64,000 nt of DNA from Rhabdophis nuchalis (taxonomy: Eukaryota > Chordata > Lepidosauria > Squamata > Natricidae), in assembly GCA_039707465.1 (NCBI GenBank), contig CM077645.1:162220503-162284502 (forward strand), given 5' to 3'. This document shows, piece by piece, positions 22,940 through 35,044 of this stretch (the first letter of the stretch is position 1; each line of letters starts with the position of its first letter). The notes under the pieces were generated by a model. The model worked only from the letters and a program-made list of their open reading frames with translations. It was not told where the DNA came from and ran no database searches. The position numbers and the translations under genes are program-made.

Positions 22940-23425
22940 GAGGATTGTGTTTCTGGAACTGGGTTGTTGTTGTTAGTTGCAAAGTCTTGGCCAACCCATC
23001 ACAAACCCATGGACAATATTCTTCCAGGCCTTCCTGTCCTCTACCATCCTCTCGGTGGTGGGTTGCAGGTGGTACGCCCCGGTATGGGCGTACCAGAGCC
23101 ACCTTGGAGCACCAGATACTGTTTTGGTACAGTGCTCGGAGGGCCTCCCACCTGCCCTTGTTCCTGTGTTTTAAAGCTTCTGCACTGCTGCGCACACGCA
23201 GGGCACATACAGCTCCTGTGCGACACTCTGTGGAGAAGCTGGAGCATCATGGAGGTGCTAAGACACAGGTGTGCGCTGCATGTGTGTGCGTGCGCATTGC
23301 ACGTGTTCATGAGGATGCCACTGGCCCTGTTCCAACCGTACCGGTTGGAACGGGATTTGAAACCCACCACTACATCCTCTGGACTCCATCCATTCAAGCT
23401 CACACCTACTGCTTTGTGAAACTAG
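22940..23425 (+). mobile_element. BovB/BovA-like repeat, interrupted by hAT
   Basis: Left part GTTAGTTGCAAAGTC, CCCATGGACAATATTCTTCC, CTGTCCTCTACCATCCTCT; right part GGACTCCATCCATTCAAGC, CACACCTACTGCTTTG. This resembles the motif series of BovB-related repeats (TAGTCGCTAAGTCGTGTCCG in ruminants). Family assignment from memory, so moderate. Confidence 0.5.
23053..23372. mobile_element. hAT MITE (CGGTGGTGGGTT family)
   Basis: 320 bp with ends GGTGGTGGGTT and AACCCACCACT and a perfect 8 bp TSD CATCCTCT at 23045-23052 and 23373-23380. Same family as 61451-61759. The several 120-176-codon frames here are overlapping shadows in GC-rich DNA. Confidence 0.92.
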
Positions 23426-25704
23426 GTATATCTATATTATCATTCAAAAAATGGAAATAAAATAATGGGACCTACTACATCTTGATAGCAAGATTTGGCA
23501 TAACTGCAGGAAAACCATCAAAAATCTTCATCTCCCTATTTGTGAGATTAGTCACTAAATAGAGCAAAACCAGCGTGGAACAAGGGAACAGAACTAAGGG
23601 GGGAAGCAACAATTTTTGCTGGTTGTCAGCTGCAGAAACTCCTTCCCTTATCACTAATTATTGTTAGCTCAAGGCTAAAAAAAAGTGGAATATTACTAAT
23701 GTTGCGCAAGTCCCACATTCTCATGTGTGGCATTGAAAGTCAAGTCACAGAGAAAATATGACTTCTTCAGTCTTCTCAGATAGCATTTTCCCAGATAATT
23801 ACATCTTCTAGCCTTTTTATATCATCCATAATCTGCCTAACAACTCATGGGCATTTCGAGTAAAGTGATACATAAAGAATTAAAAGGTTATTCTCCTTAT
23901 ATGATTATAGATGCAAGCAATCTGAATCACACATCGTCACACATAATGCCCTAGCTGTTACTTTTGCAGACAATTAATGCTGTGTGTAAAAAAAGTGGAT
24001 GTTACTATATTTAAAGGCAGCTAATGATGCACTTGGAAAATGACCTGTAAACAGTTCTTCTATGACACATACACAAAAAAATGAAACCAAGTTTCTAGGC
24101 ATGCAATTAAAACGTCACAATGCTATGGTTGCTTGATATTCAAAGGATTGCATTTATTTTCCTTGCAAAATATCATCGCAAATCTTTGAATTGAATTCCC
24201 CCACCCATCCCTAATACAACACATTAGACATGTTAAAAAATCTGATAGTTAGATGAAGTGAAGAAATATTGACTGGATTTATATATAACAAAGCATTATT
24301 GTCTCGCTATTGTTTTCAAGCCCATTTTAGGGGCTGCTGCAGTGGTCTTTGATTCAAAACAACTAATTGTATATTTTAATATACAATAGTATTAATGATT
24401 AATACTAGAGATGCAAGGGACAGTAAAAATTTCACCTAAAATTTGCTGACACATTTACTCTGCTCATTATTTTTTCCAGGAAGTGATCAAAAATTAAAAA
24501 CAAAATAAAATTATTGTATAGATTTATTATGTATTTTTCACTATATACACTTTTATACATATTTTGTATACAAATTAAATAATTATCCCTCTAATTTTTT
24601 TCATGCCAATTAACACACAAATGTAAGTATAGAATTAGAACTGGTTCTTATATAACCTCTACTTTATGTTTGTGGCTGTTTTTGTGTGCTTCTGTTTGCT
24701 TAATTACTTATTTGTTGCCAATGTTTCCAAGTGTTGGTGGTTTGTATATAGTTTTCCCAAATAAATGTTTTTCATTTTACTACTGTTTTTAGTAACCTTT
24801 TCCAGCAAAAAGATCACCTGTAAATCCAGATTTTAATTGTTGTCCCAGAGTTAATTTAGAAATATCATTAGCCATGCATTTAAAGCTTGTTCATTTTCTT
24901 CAAATATTAGACCATTTGGATCTAACCTAGTTCATTCATTTTTAAGGCCATCCTTTGGGGATTGTAGGTTTAACTTATTTATTTTAAAGTCAGACTAGTT
25001 TTCTAAATATTTATAAATTGATCCTTGCATTGAGTAGGAATTGGGCTAAGCAATTTCTAGGGAGAATACATAGAGATGTGCGAAACATATTTACTATTCC
25101 AAAGAGAGATGTATTGGCACAAACATGGAAAGTGACATTGTAGGATACTTTTATTTTACTAAGTAACATAACACCCAAACCAATTATCTGATTTCAGCTG
25201 ACAGAAATGAGGACTGAAAGAACAAAATGCTAAATGTTCTAAATGCTTTAGATGTAAATTGACTTTTATATCGGAAAGCTTTATTGGGACTCTGAAAACC
25301 AAGAAGTGAATTCAGAGCTTTGCCGGTGTACATGGATCAGGAAACTGTAACATATCTGAAGTAATTATTTTACTAAAAATAGTTTTTTCCGGGTGAATCT
25401 GGCATTATTGTTAAGTTCTTCCATCATTAACATAAAGCAATTTATTCTTCCTGGATTCCTTACCTATTCATCAGATTGATCCTTCAGGCAAGACTGCATA
25501 AGTATTTCACTCAGGGGATCTGAAAGCTCACTAAGTGCTGCTTGAAGAATAAGCTAAAGCTTGGTCTAGATGGATGGCTTGTTAAAGAGGAAACATTCAG
25601 ACAGAAGGCAACGCTAAAGAAATGAGCAAAGGGGAGAACGATGACATTCTCATCCATTCATGTTTTTCATATTGCAATTCTGTAACACTAAGGCCTTAAT
25701 TACA
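23426..25704. other. 2.3 kb unannotated AT-rich stretch
   Basis: No transposon or exon recognised. Reading frames are all under 60 codons. Confidence 0.55.
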
Positions 25705-25836
25705 CTGTGCTCACTTACAAACTCTACTCCCTTCTAGCACGGATGATGTTAAACAAGTCAAGTTATGAAATGTCTGCAAGAAAACAACCAACCATATAAA
25801 GAACCAAGGACTCGACAGTTCAACCCTGAGTTACAA
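25705..25836 (+). mobile_element. Penelope-like element terminal remnant
   Basis: Contains CTCCCTTCTAGCACGGATGA, then ATGAAATGTCTGCAAGAAAA and a CAACCCTGAGTTACAAATAT stretch. It matches the series at 49345-49475 (CTAGCACTGATGATG, GAAACATCTGCAA). The hammerhead-like core is degraded here. The L1 at 25852-27824 is inserted at its right edge. Confidence 0.6.
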
Positions 25837-25851
25837 ATATTGTCTTCTATT

Positions 25852-27824
25852 ATATTGAAAAAGTTTTATTGGTTTTACAGTTTTTCAATAGGATAGGGTA
25901 AGGGATACAAAGAAATTTTGAGAGCATTCACGTCAAAGTCGTCGGCCCTACCAGGACATCAAAATAGATCATTAATAAAAAACATTTTCCATACACTACA
26001 AAGTGAAAGCAAGTACATATTTCTAAGTTCTCAGTTCTATGCTGTCAGTCATTTACAAAAATCCAGATGCACATGTTATATTATACAATATTATTCAAAA
26101 AATCAAGGCAAAGTTATTTTTTAGATCTAAGTCTCTTGGCAATTGTATCTTCTATCTCTCCTTCCAGGCCCCCAGCGGGCGGGGCCGTGGCCCCCCCTGC
26201 CGCCCCTGGATCTTCCCCTAGGACAGAGGAATGTTTTTTAAGAAAGGCTTCCGCCTCAGCAACTGTTTTAATCCTCACTCTTCCTCCTTCCCAGAACACC
26301 AGCATCCCTTCGGGTGTCACCCACCTGAACCAGATCCCGTGGTCAAACAATTTTTTGGACAAGAAGGAAAATTTCCTTCTTGCTTCTCTAATCTTTCTAG
26401 GGATCTGCTTCAGGATGGCAACCTCCTTTTGTTGGTAAATTAACGGACCTCCTCTTTGCACTTTCAAGATTTCCTCTCTGGTTGACCTTCTAACAAATTT
26501 AACATGTATCTCTCTGGGTACTTCATTTATCCTGGCATATGCAGAGTTTATTCTGTAGGCTAGGTCAATATCCCCCCTGATCTCATCCTTAGGTTTATGT
26601 AAATAGTCTGCTATAATTGTGCTCATGAGTTCAGGGAGACATTCACCAGTTTCCTCAGAAACATTCTGAAATCTCAAAAAATATGTCATCCTTTCCATAT
26701 CAATCCTAGACACATGCCCATTTATTTCCACAACCTCATTAGTAACATTTTTAATCTCTCCCTTAGCCCCCGCCAGCCCCCCTTCCAGTTCTTCATTCTT
26801 CTGTGTGTTCTCCAGCACTTGTTTCCGTGTGTCCAATAATTCCTTTTTAAAGTTGATATTTTCTGCCCTCTGGGCCTTGATTTCTTGTACCAAAGTTTGT
26901 ATAACAGATTCAAGAGAGGCCATCCTTAGTTCTAAGCTTGCCAGTGCTGATTCTTGTGCCATGATTAGCTGTTAAAATCAGTGCCACTAAAATGGCGTTT
27001 TTTGGGTGGGGCTGTTGAGGCAAGTCAGGAGCCAAAAGTTCAGTTCAGGGTTGTAAAGTTCAGGAACCAAGAGAGAAACAATTTTCCAAATCAATAAGTA
27101 TAATAACGAAGGCACTCCAGAAAAGAAATCACAAATCCCCAAAAAAAATTTCTTCTTTAGTAACCAGAGGGAGTCCAAATCACAAAGAGACGCTGGAAAT
27201 TTTCCATAAGTAAAATAGTCATTCAGGGACAAAAAGAAGCCATTTTCCACCGCCCAGACTCAGAGCCAGAAGGAGAGAGTGGTAAAAAAAAATGTTTCAA
27301 ATCAGCCAGACCTAGATACTTTGTTTCAAAGACAAACCACAGATCACTTTCCCTTGTTTCAAACAGTCCAGATTAAAGATATCCGCTTCCTCGCAGCGAG
27401 GAGCCATTCTTAAGTGCCGCTTTAGTCCGAGGGGGGGTTTAACAAGCAGACACCCCCCTCCAAGTTCTTTCAGCCCAGGCTGACAGCAGAAAAAAAATGT
27501 TTAAAACCACTCACTTTCACCCTCGCAGCCGAAGCCCTGGGAAGCCTTCCAACTCAGACGGCCAGCTCTCTTCATATTTTCAGAACGATGCCGCCCACCA
27601 TTGGCGAAGGGGAAACCCCTCGCAGCATGTCCTCCTCCACCTAAGCCGAAGACAAGGGTCGCTTCCCAGCTGCCGCTGGGGGAGGACGACCCAGGCAAGC
27701 CGGCTTTATGGGAGACCCCCAAAAACGGGGCGTCTCGCCCCCGTGGGGGGGCAGGAAAAGAAACAAAGCGGCGAGCGAGCCCTAGGCTCGCCCGTCGCCG
27801 CTGGAGCCGAAACCGGAAGTCCCC
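25852..27824 (-). mobile_element. L1 retrotransposon lacking ORF2 (half-L1 type)
   Basis: A 1973 bp minus-strand insertion flanked by a perfect 15 bp TSD, ATATTGTCTTCTATT (25837-25851 and 27825-27839). In order: GC-rich 5' UTR-like region (27824 to 26963), intact ORF1 (26962-26114), about 260 bp 3' region with AATAAA (complement at 25865-25870). There is no trace of endonuclease or reverse transcriptase between ORF1 and the 3' end. The element ends without a visible poly(A) tract. Confidence 0.88.
26114..26962 (-). CDS. L1 ORF1 protein, intact 282 codons
   Basis: In L1 this protein is a trimeric RNA-binding chaperone that coats the element RNA in the cytoplasmic ribonucleoprotein. Residues about 1-85 are heptad-rich coiled coil (LELRMASLESVIQTLVQEI, ELLDTRKQVLENTQ). 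Residues about 92-178 fit the RRM: TYFLRFQNVSEE, IDLAYRINS, EIHVKFVRRSTREEI. Residues about 185-245 fit the C-terminal domain: LKQIPRKIREARRKFSFLSK, LVFWEGGRVRIKTV. A Gly/Ala/Pro linker and basic KRLRSKK tail finish it. The start ATG precedes AQESALASL, after a stop-containing 5' UTR. No frameshift or stop interrupts it, although ORF2 is absent. Gene name would be L1 ORF1; it is not a host gene, although domestication cannot be excluded by sequence alone. Confidence 0.92.
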   Translation of the reverse strand: MAQESALASLELRMASLESVIQTLVQEIKAQRAENINFKKELLDTRKQVLENTQKNEELEGGLAGAKGEIKNVTNEVVEINGHVSRIDMERMTYFLRFQNVSEETGECLPELMSTIIADYLHKPKDEIRGDIDLAYRINSAYARINEVPREIHVKFVRRSTREEILKVQRGGPLIYQQKEVAILKQIPRKIREARRKFSFLSKKLFDHGIWFRWVTPEGMLVFWEGGRVRIKTVAEAEAFLKKHSSVLGEDPGAAGGATAPPAGGLEGEIEDTIAKRLRSKK

Positions 27825-27863
27825 ATATTGTCTTCTATTGATTTTGACATTTATATAGATAAT

Positions 27864-28400
27864 ACAATACAATAGCAGAGTTGGAAGGGACCTTGGAGGT
27901 CTTCTAGTTCAACCCCCTGCGTAGGCAGGAACCTTATACCATTTCAGACAAATGGCTATCCAACATCTTCTTAAAGACTTCCAGGGTTGGGGCATTCACA
28001 ACTTCTGGAGGCAAGCTGTTCCACTGATTAATTGTTCTAACTGTCAGGAAATTTCTCCTTAGTTCTAAGTTGCGTCTCTCCTTGATTAGTTTCCACCCAT
28101 TGCTTCTTGTCCTGCCCCCAGGTGCCTTGGAGAATAGTTTGACTTCCTCTTCTTTGTGGCACCCTCTGAGATATTGGAACACTGCTATCATGTCTCCCCT
28201 AATCCTTCTTTTCATTAAACTAGACATACCCAGTTTCTGCAACCATTCTACATATGTTCCAGCTTCCAGTCCCCTAATCATCTTGGTTGCTCTTCTCTGC
28301 ACTCTTTCCAGAGTCTCCACATATTTTCTACATCGTGGCGACCAAAACTGTATACAGTATTCCAAGTGTGGCCTTACCAAGGCATTATTTGCCATGTCTT
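27864..28400 (-). mobile_element. CR1 LINE 3' end with RT C-terminal frame
   Basis: A minus-strand uninterrupted 153-codon frame (27934-28395) encodes the CR1 RT thumb/C-terminus: RPHLEYCIQFWSP, LERVQRRATKMIRGLE, RGDMIAVFQYLRGC, RTINQWNSLPPEVV, LEVFKKMLDSHL. The 3' signature (complement of GTCCCTTCCAACTCTGCTA) lies at 27873-27895 and the terminal ATTGTATTGTATT just outside it. 5'-truncated. The clean frame suggests a young copy. Confidence 0.95.
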
Positions 28401-31325
28401 TCTTAATTCTTATATTTCTGAAATATTTTCAAGACATAAAACATCATTGGATAAATCATGGCACATGGCACAGAAAATGTTCTTACACCAGATGTTTATC
28501 CATATATTTATGAAAATCCATGTAATCTGAGTAGGTCTACATTTAGTGTTCTTTCTAAATCTATTCGCCAATAGTTCAGATGTTCTTCACCAATTTTGTG
28601 TTGCTCTTTATTTTTTTAAATAACTGAAGCTTAATACATACACAAAGATAAGGAGAAAAATGCTAATCAAAAGCTAGAACTAAAAAGGAACAAAAGAAAA
28701 AAGCAAATGAAAAAGACAATGTATGAAAAATATAAATACCGTTTATTTGCAAAAAACTAAATCTTGATCACGTATACTAATATTGAAGAGACCATTATTG
28801 GTTTTGATATAAAGCTAATTAATATATTAAGAATGTAACAATTAATTGAATCACTCCATAATTTACCAAAGTGTTATATCGTGTTCATAAATTTCAGTAA
28901 AGTGCACTCAAAGTTATCAAAGAGATATAAAACATTATTGACATATAGCAATTATATATGTTTCCTTTGGGCTCTTTAATACCCGAAATGCCCTTAAATT
29001 GTTTAATAAAACAAGCTATTGGTTGCAATACAAAAGTAAGCATCAGAAAAGAAAGTGACATTTCTGATATCTTTGGAATATCATATTTTAATCCTATTGA
29101 TAAAATTGGGAAAGAGGAAAAGTTATGTTTTACCAAAACATTTTCTAAAAATATAAATATCAAATATTTCTTTGCAGTCAGCAAATAACAAGAGCTAAAT
29201 CCAATTTATCTGGTAAAGTACCAACTAGATCCTCTAAAATTTAATATCTGAAATTTTATACTTCTTGACCTTTGGATTAAGATCAACTCTAGTGTCTCAA
29301 AAAAGTTAGGCTTTCACTTCACATGACTGTGAAAGTATTTGATGGAGTGACATAACAAGTCAAGTTGCTAAAGTTGATTTTCTGTTTGTCAAATGCATTA
29401 TTTTGTTTATCCTTATAGGTACAGTAAAATATCAATTACTAGATATTATTTTCAAGCATTAAAATATATATTATTTATTTAAAATTACTTTTGTCTTGCT
29501 TTCTTATCTAAGAAAACCAATATAGGGTCCTATCCTTACACAAACAATATTAAAATAATATAAATTTTAACTGCAATCAACATTAAGTTGGCAAATGATA
29601 GATTCTGGTATACTTCCTTAGAAATAGTGTTTTCTTAAACATCTAGATTAAATGACTGTTTAGCATTAGGAATAATACTTCATATGTTTCATAGGTTTAA
29701 TGAGAAAGAAATATAAGAAAATTATTGAGGTTTTCTGTTTTTTGGGTAGGGGAGACTAAAATATTTATTTCTCTAGCAATCAATAGAAGAATATGTCAAT
29801 GGCATCTTGCAAAATTCCTTTCTTTTTATGAATACTTTAATTGGAGAAAATTTTTTCAAGAGAAAGTAAAACTTTCTCATCATTGATAAAATATCGTGAA
29901 AGCATAATTTCTTTACAAAATTTTGTTTTGTAGTGACTTCTCAAAAATGACAAAATTAAGGACATTTGGGGTATTAAAGTGGCCACAGTGAAACATAAAT
30001 TGTTTGATAATTTATAAATATTTATAAAATAATAATTTATTGTTTTATAAATATTTTATGTCTTTTTGGTAACCATGTTGTTTAGCAAATTTTAGGGATG
30101 AGGTGTAACATTAGTAAATTGTAATTAGTAAATTATCAGATTATTCAATCATATTCAATTTATTACCTATTGACTTCTAATGCGTTTTTATCAATGTTAT
30201 GAAAAGCCTATTCAATATGCATAATAGTCAAGGTGTAATTTATAGTCTTCTTTTTCCAAAATCAGATTCTTTAAAATCTAGAATTTTTTTTGAGACTATA
30301 ATTTGGATATATACTAATTTAACAAAATATGAAAATAATCTTGGATTCAGTTTATATTTGGATATAGAAACAACAAATTAACAATCAAGCTAAATGACAA
30401 TGGGTGGACTTACTAACAAAGAATTAATTATTTTAAATAATTATTTTAATTATACTTCACCAAAATTCCAAGTCAGTCCTCATTGAGCATTTCTTTAAGA
30501 TGCAACAAATCATCACAAAACTGTGTGATGGCTGTAGGAAAGAATATCAAGTTGAATTAATAAAATATTACTGTGACACACCACGGTAATACAAACTATG
30601 GTCCACAAGAAGATATGGTCATATCACATGCATGTGTGGGTTTTTTTGGAGGGGAAAGGATTAATTGTGATATGCCTATATACTCTAAGCATAAAACTGT
30701 CATCTATTTCAGCTAAATATGGGAGAATGTGATTTTAAAAATCCAGAGCAGAGAATTTTCCAAGGGCCACAATGTTAGAATTAATTCCATAAATTATACA
30801 ATTCTGTTTTAAGCAGCTTAAACCTATCCAGATCTTCCCCTGAAGTAATTTTATTTATGGTGCACAAATTGTATGAGACAGTCATGTAATCAAGGGCTGG
30901 AACCCTAACTGCATTACATTAAAATACTTAAAATTAATTCAAATGCAGCCTCATATGCATTTGTTCACAAATAGATTAGAGAATCACAGTATCAGTCTAG
31001 GTATCAATGTAATATTTATTTTTGGGACACCCCAGTTCATATATTATATCAAATATCTTTCATCAATACGATAACTTTTATCATGTGTTGAGCTTTCCCA
31101 CGCAAGAAAAGACTTAACTGTATTCTGTCTAGTCTATTTGCTGCATGAGCACAAAGAATCCATTAAAATATCTATTCACAGTAGAATGGATATTTCATTG
31201 TACTGTGTTTTATCTCCCATGAGATTATTGATGTCATGCAAGTGAGGAATTTCCTAAATATTATTACAACATAATGAAGAGTTAGACTTAAGCCCTGATC
31301 TGTGTGCTATAATTGTTAGATTCTC
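28401..31325. other. 2.9 kb unannotated AT-rich stretch
   Basis: No named repeat and no exon recognised. Very AT-rich around 28600-30450, with several TTATAAAT/ATTTATAA inverted motifs near 30010-30060. Confidence 0.55.
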
Positions 31326-31662
31326 TGTTGTTGTAGAGAATGAGGGAGTCCAGACCAGGTTTACTCAGAAAAACTATAGCCGTTTATTTCAGGCAGCAAG
31401 ATAATCAACTATATACAATACTGAAAAGGAGCGGTAGACAGGGGCTCCCGTGTTTGACAGCTCTTTATATATGGAGCTGTCAAACGGGAAGCCAATCAGG
31501 CTGCGGCAAGAGCCGGCTTCCCGCCAGGCGCACCTTAGCCAATCAGGCGCGACTAGCGGTTAGCCGGCTTGCTACAGCCTGTCTCCATGGCTTCAAAGCG
31601 GCAGCCTGGAAGACCTGCGGCCGGTCGTAGGTCGAGACCGGTCGCAGGTCGAGGACACAACA
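31326..31662 (-). mobile_element. Solo LTR
   Basis: The minus strand begins TGTTGTGTCCTCG and ends CTACAACAACA (TG...CA). It carries two CCAAT-type motifs (AGCCAATCAGG in + orientation at about 31490 and 31538), a TATATAAA box (31464-31472 region) and a polyadenylation signal AATAAA (complement at 31383-31388), in the correct order for U3-R-U5. A 12 bp perfect inverted repeat brackets the TATA box. I found no convincing TSD. No internal retroviral or Gypsy genes are adjacent. Confidence 0.82.
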
Positions 31663-32049
31663 ATTATGGATAACAAGGAGATGAAAAAAGCATAATAAAA
31701 ATATGGCTGGATTATATAAATAGCATGCAAACCTAGATAACAGAATGATTGGATCTCAAGACTTTCAAGGCAACACATTTACAGAGAATAAGTAATGTTC
31801 AGAATAGTACATGAAACTGTTCCATAGGTGTTAGAAGAATTTTCTATTTCATTTTTGGGTTGTTGCTACCATATAAACAATACCAGTCATTCAAAGCTTG
31901 GCTGGAGTCTAGGCCAAGGTGACATGAGACTAAATTTTCTTTTTGTTTCCTTTTTTATTTTCACCTTTGTATGTAAATGTGCATTTATCTCTATATGCCT
32001 GCTGAGGATTTGTCTGAATTCCAAACTACCAAGAATTCTCTAGCATTTT
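31663..32049. other. Unannotated stretch
   Basis: Nothing recognised. Confidence 0.45.
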
Positions 32050-33170
32050 TGGATTTAATTTGGTTTAGGATGTTCATGGTTTCCTAGTTGAAAATATGAT
32101 TAAGCCTGCCATGCATTACGAAATCAAGGATTTTTCATTGTGTCTTCTTATTGCTGGTTGATACAAATGGATGTGCTCTGCTTCTTTTTCTTGTTTGTAC
32201 TACATAGTGGCTATCACAATCCTTATGTTGTATGCTGTATGTGCTCTATTTTTTCTTACTGGATCTTTTGTTATTTAAGATGTTTTGAAGGACTTTAGCG
32301 GTTTAGGTACAATGATGCTTTGCAATTGTAATAGTTTGTGAGGTGTTCCTGAGAAAATCTTTTTCAAAGTTGTGTTGTTGCTGTGGTGAGTTGAGTGGTT
32401 AGGAACTTTTTTGATAAAGTTGTGTGGGTATCCATTTTATTGAAAGCTTTTGTATAGGTTTCTGTTTACTTTTTCTGGTGTTCTTGGTTGGTGCAGTGTG
32501 TTTGTGTTCATTTGAATAATGTTGTTCTTTTTGTGAAAGGTTGGGTTGTTATCTTGATTACTGTGATTACTTGATTACTGTGGGTGATTTTAAGATAGGC
32601 TAGTGTTTCTAATTTTCTGCCATTTCCTTTGCTGAAAAGAATATCCAGGAAGGTTACTGTATTGATATGTTCTTCTTACCTTATGAATTTTATTCCTTTG
32701 AAAGTGTTGTTGATTATTTCACATGCCTTCTCTAGTTGTTCCTTTTTAAAAAAAATTGTGACAAAGGTGTTGTCTACATACCAGATCCATACTTTTGGTT
32801 GTATCCTTGGGAGTGCTAGAGTTTCTAGCTGCTGCTTTACATTCTCTGCTATGAATTCCAAGATTCATGGGTGTTTCTATCATTTGTTGATATATTTTTC
32901 CATCAAACTGAAAGTAGAGAGTTAGGCAGAGGTTGATAAAGTCCATGAATCTGATGTTTTCAATCTTAGTATATTTAGTTAGTGAGGATGTATTATGTAG
33001 TACTGCCACCATGGATTCTTTCGTTAATTCTGGGTTCATGAAGATAAAAATGTTGTGTCATTGAATGAAACCATAATCTCATCTTCTTCTATTATTAGAT
33101 CTTTGATTTTATGGAGGCATCATGGTGGTGGTGAGGTTGATAGAATATCTATTCCAATCTGTGAAATAGC
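32050..33170 (-). pseudogene. Penelope-like element: RT and GIY-YIG remnant
   Basis: Minus-strand translations show Penelope-type reverse transcriptase blocks in order: ENIRFMDFINLCLTLYFQFD then GKIYQQMIETPMNLG (32880-32960 region), PKVWIWYVDNTFVTIFFKKE with YVDN in place of the catalytic YVDD (32761-32790), and TVTFLDILFSKGNGRKLETL (about 32610-32670). Further 3', at 32128-32222, DCDSHYVVQTRKRSRAHPF resembles the GIY-YIG endonuclease core (DCDxxYVGQTGR). Stops, frameshifts and the D-to-N change show it is dead. Confidence 0.82.
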
Positions 33171-34145
33171 CAGGGGTTGGTTTTTTTCTCCAAACCTATT
33201 ACCTGCCTAGGTAAAGCTGTTCTCTCAGCTTTGCCTTATGATATAAGCTTACCTTTCTTTTTCACAGAAGTAGTCTGGGACTCAGGTTTAGAAATATCAA
33301 AGTTGCAAGTATCTATTGGAAATAGTTCATAATTCAGAGATTTAAAAAACCTAAACACTATGTGTTCTGGGTAGAAGCAATGTGGTGGTGATTTAATAAA
33401 GTGAAGTACAGTTATTATGGTTGCTGTTGCTGCTGCTGCTGCTGTATGGTTTGGTTGCACATTTTATACAGTGAAATATGTGAGCAGAGTATGTGAGCAG
33501 AGAAAGAAGATACATTGCATGATTTCAGTCATGGATTTATTAGATTATTAGATAAGTTTTGAAATGTAAAGAATGAGTTTGGGGGTTTTTGGACCAGGTT
33601 CCTGGCCACAAGGTGAAAGATTTCTAGCACCACATTTCTTTAGAATTGCCAAGTTTACTTTGATAATCCTATTTTGCCTCCCTTTGTCAGGAGTTGGAGG
33701 CACTTGCTGTGAAAAGCGACTTATTCCTCTTCTCAGAAAGAGCAATCCTATTTCCTGGCCTTTTGTCAATTGCCTTCCAGTCCAGGGAGTAACAGCTACT
33801 AAGTATCACTCCAAAGCTTTGTGATTTGTTCTTAGATGATGGTTATTTTCCTCCTTGATTTGTTATCTTGAACTTACTTTCAACACTTTAAGAGAAGTGA
33901 ACAAAACCTCACAGTTCAATACAGCAATCACAGTAGGTAGCATAGTATGCCAAGGAAATACTGTATACGAGGTCAGTGTGACCTGTTTTATTCCGCTCTA
34001 TGACTTTCTTCCTTGCCCACCACACTGATGTTATTCAAGCTCAATCCAACCGTTACCTATTCCAGTTCTTCAAAATCCTACTCTTTTCACCTAATTAGTT
34101 TACACCTTAACTAAGACTGTGATAAAATAACTTGGCTGTGTATTT
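33171..34145. other. Unannotated stretch with short (GCT)n
   Basis: A CTG/GCT trinucleotide run lies at about 33420-33442. The 73-83-codon frames at 33548-33824 on both strands match no family I know. Confidence 0.5.
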
Positions 34146-34672
34146 TTAACAGATTAACACAGTTGAAAGGGACCTTATAGCTCATCTAGGCCAAACCCCC
34201 ACTCAAATATGAGATCCTACACTATTTCTGACAAATGGCAGTCCAATCTCTTCTTGAAGTGAAGTCTCAAGTGATGAAGCTCATACAACTTCTGAAGGCT
34301 ATAGTTCTATTGGTTGATTGTTCTCACTATCAGAAAGTTCCTCCTTACTTCTAGGTTGAATCTCTCCTTGGTCAGTTTCCATCAATTATTCCTTGCCTGG
34401 TCTTCAGGTGCTTTGGAAAATAGCTTGACCCCCCTCCTCTCTGTGGCAGTCCCTCAAATATCGGAACACTGCTATCATGTTTCCCCTGGTCCTTCTCTTC
34501 ACTAGACTAGCTATGCCCAGTTCCTACAACTGTTCTTCATATGTTTTAGTCTCCAGTCCCCTAATCATCCTGGTTGCTCTCCTCTGCACTTTTCTAGAGT
34601 CTCAACATTTTTTATAATGTGGTTATCAAAACTGGATGCAGTACTCTAGGTGTGGTCTTATTTATGGTGTAA
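34146..34672 (-). mobile_element. CR1 LINE 3' end (diverged)
   Basis: Reverse complement of the CR1 RT C-terminus and 3' UTR (TTGAAAGGGACCTTATAGCT; CACTGCTATCATGTTTCCCC). Divergent from the copies at 18.8-19.5 and 27.9 kb, with frame breaks. The terminal repeat is TTAACA-like, not TATTGTATT. Confidence 0.9.
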
Positions 34673-35044
34673 ATCAGATGGTAAATCAAATACCACAGAA
34701 GAAACAGATGTGATCATTCCGTAACTCAGCATTGAATCGACTAAGCAAATTCAAATGACTCAATAAAGAGATTTTTAATGAAACTTTTATAATAGTTGGA
34801 TAGAGTGAGCATCTTGCAAAAGCAGATTCTTGGATTGTTTTATTTATTTCTGTGTTGATAGAGGCATACAACATTCAAAACTTCCCTTCCCCCAAGAGAG
34901 CATGGACACTGAATAGCAAAACCATAATGCAAATAAAACTAATATTTTAGAATTCCTATTAAAATATTGAAACAATAACAGCAGATTGGCATTCTCAAAG
35001 GCAAGATGGAATGAAACTGTTTTCATTTTCTTACAAAAAGCCAA
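34673..35044. other. Unannotated stretch
   Basis: Nothing recognised. Confidence 0.45.

Noticed and set aside
22889..23460. Overlapping 120-176-codon frames
   Set aside because: Lie across a hAT MITE and its flanking repeat; shadows in GC-rich DNA.
27400..27824. CpG island as promoter of a host gene
   Set aside because: It lies inside the TSD-bounded L1 and is its 5' region.
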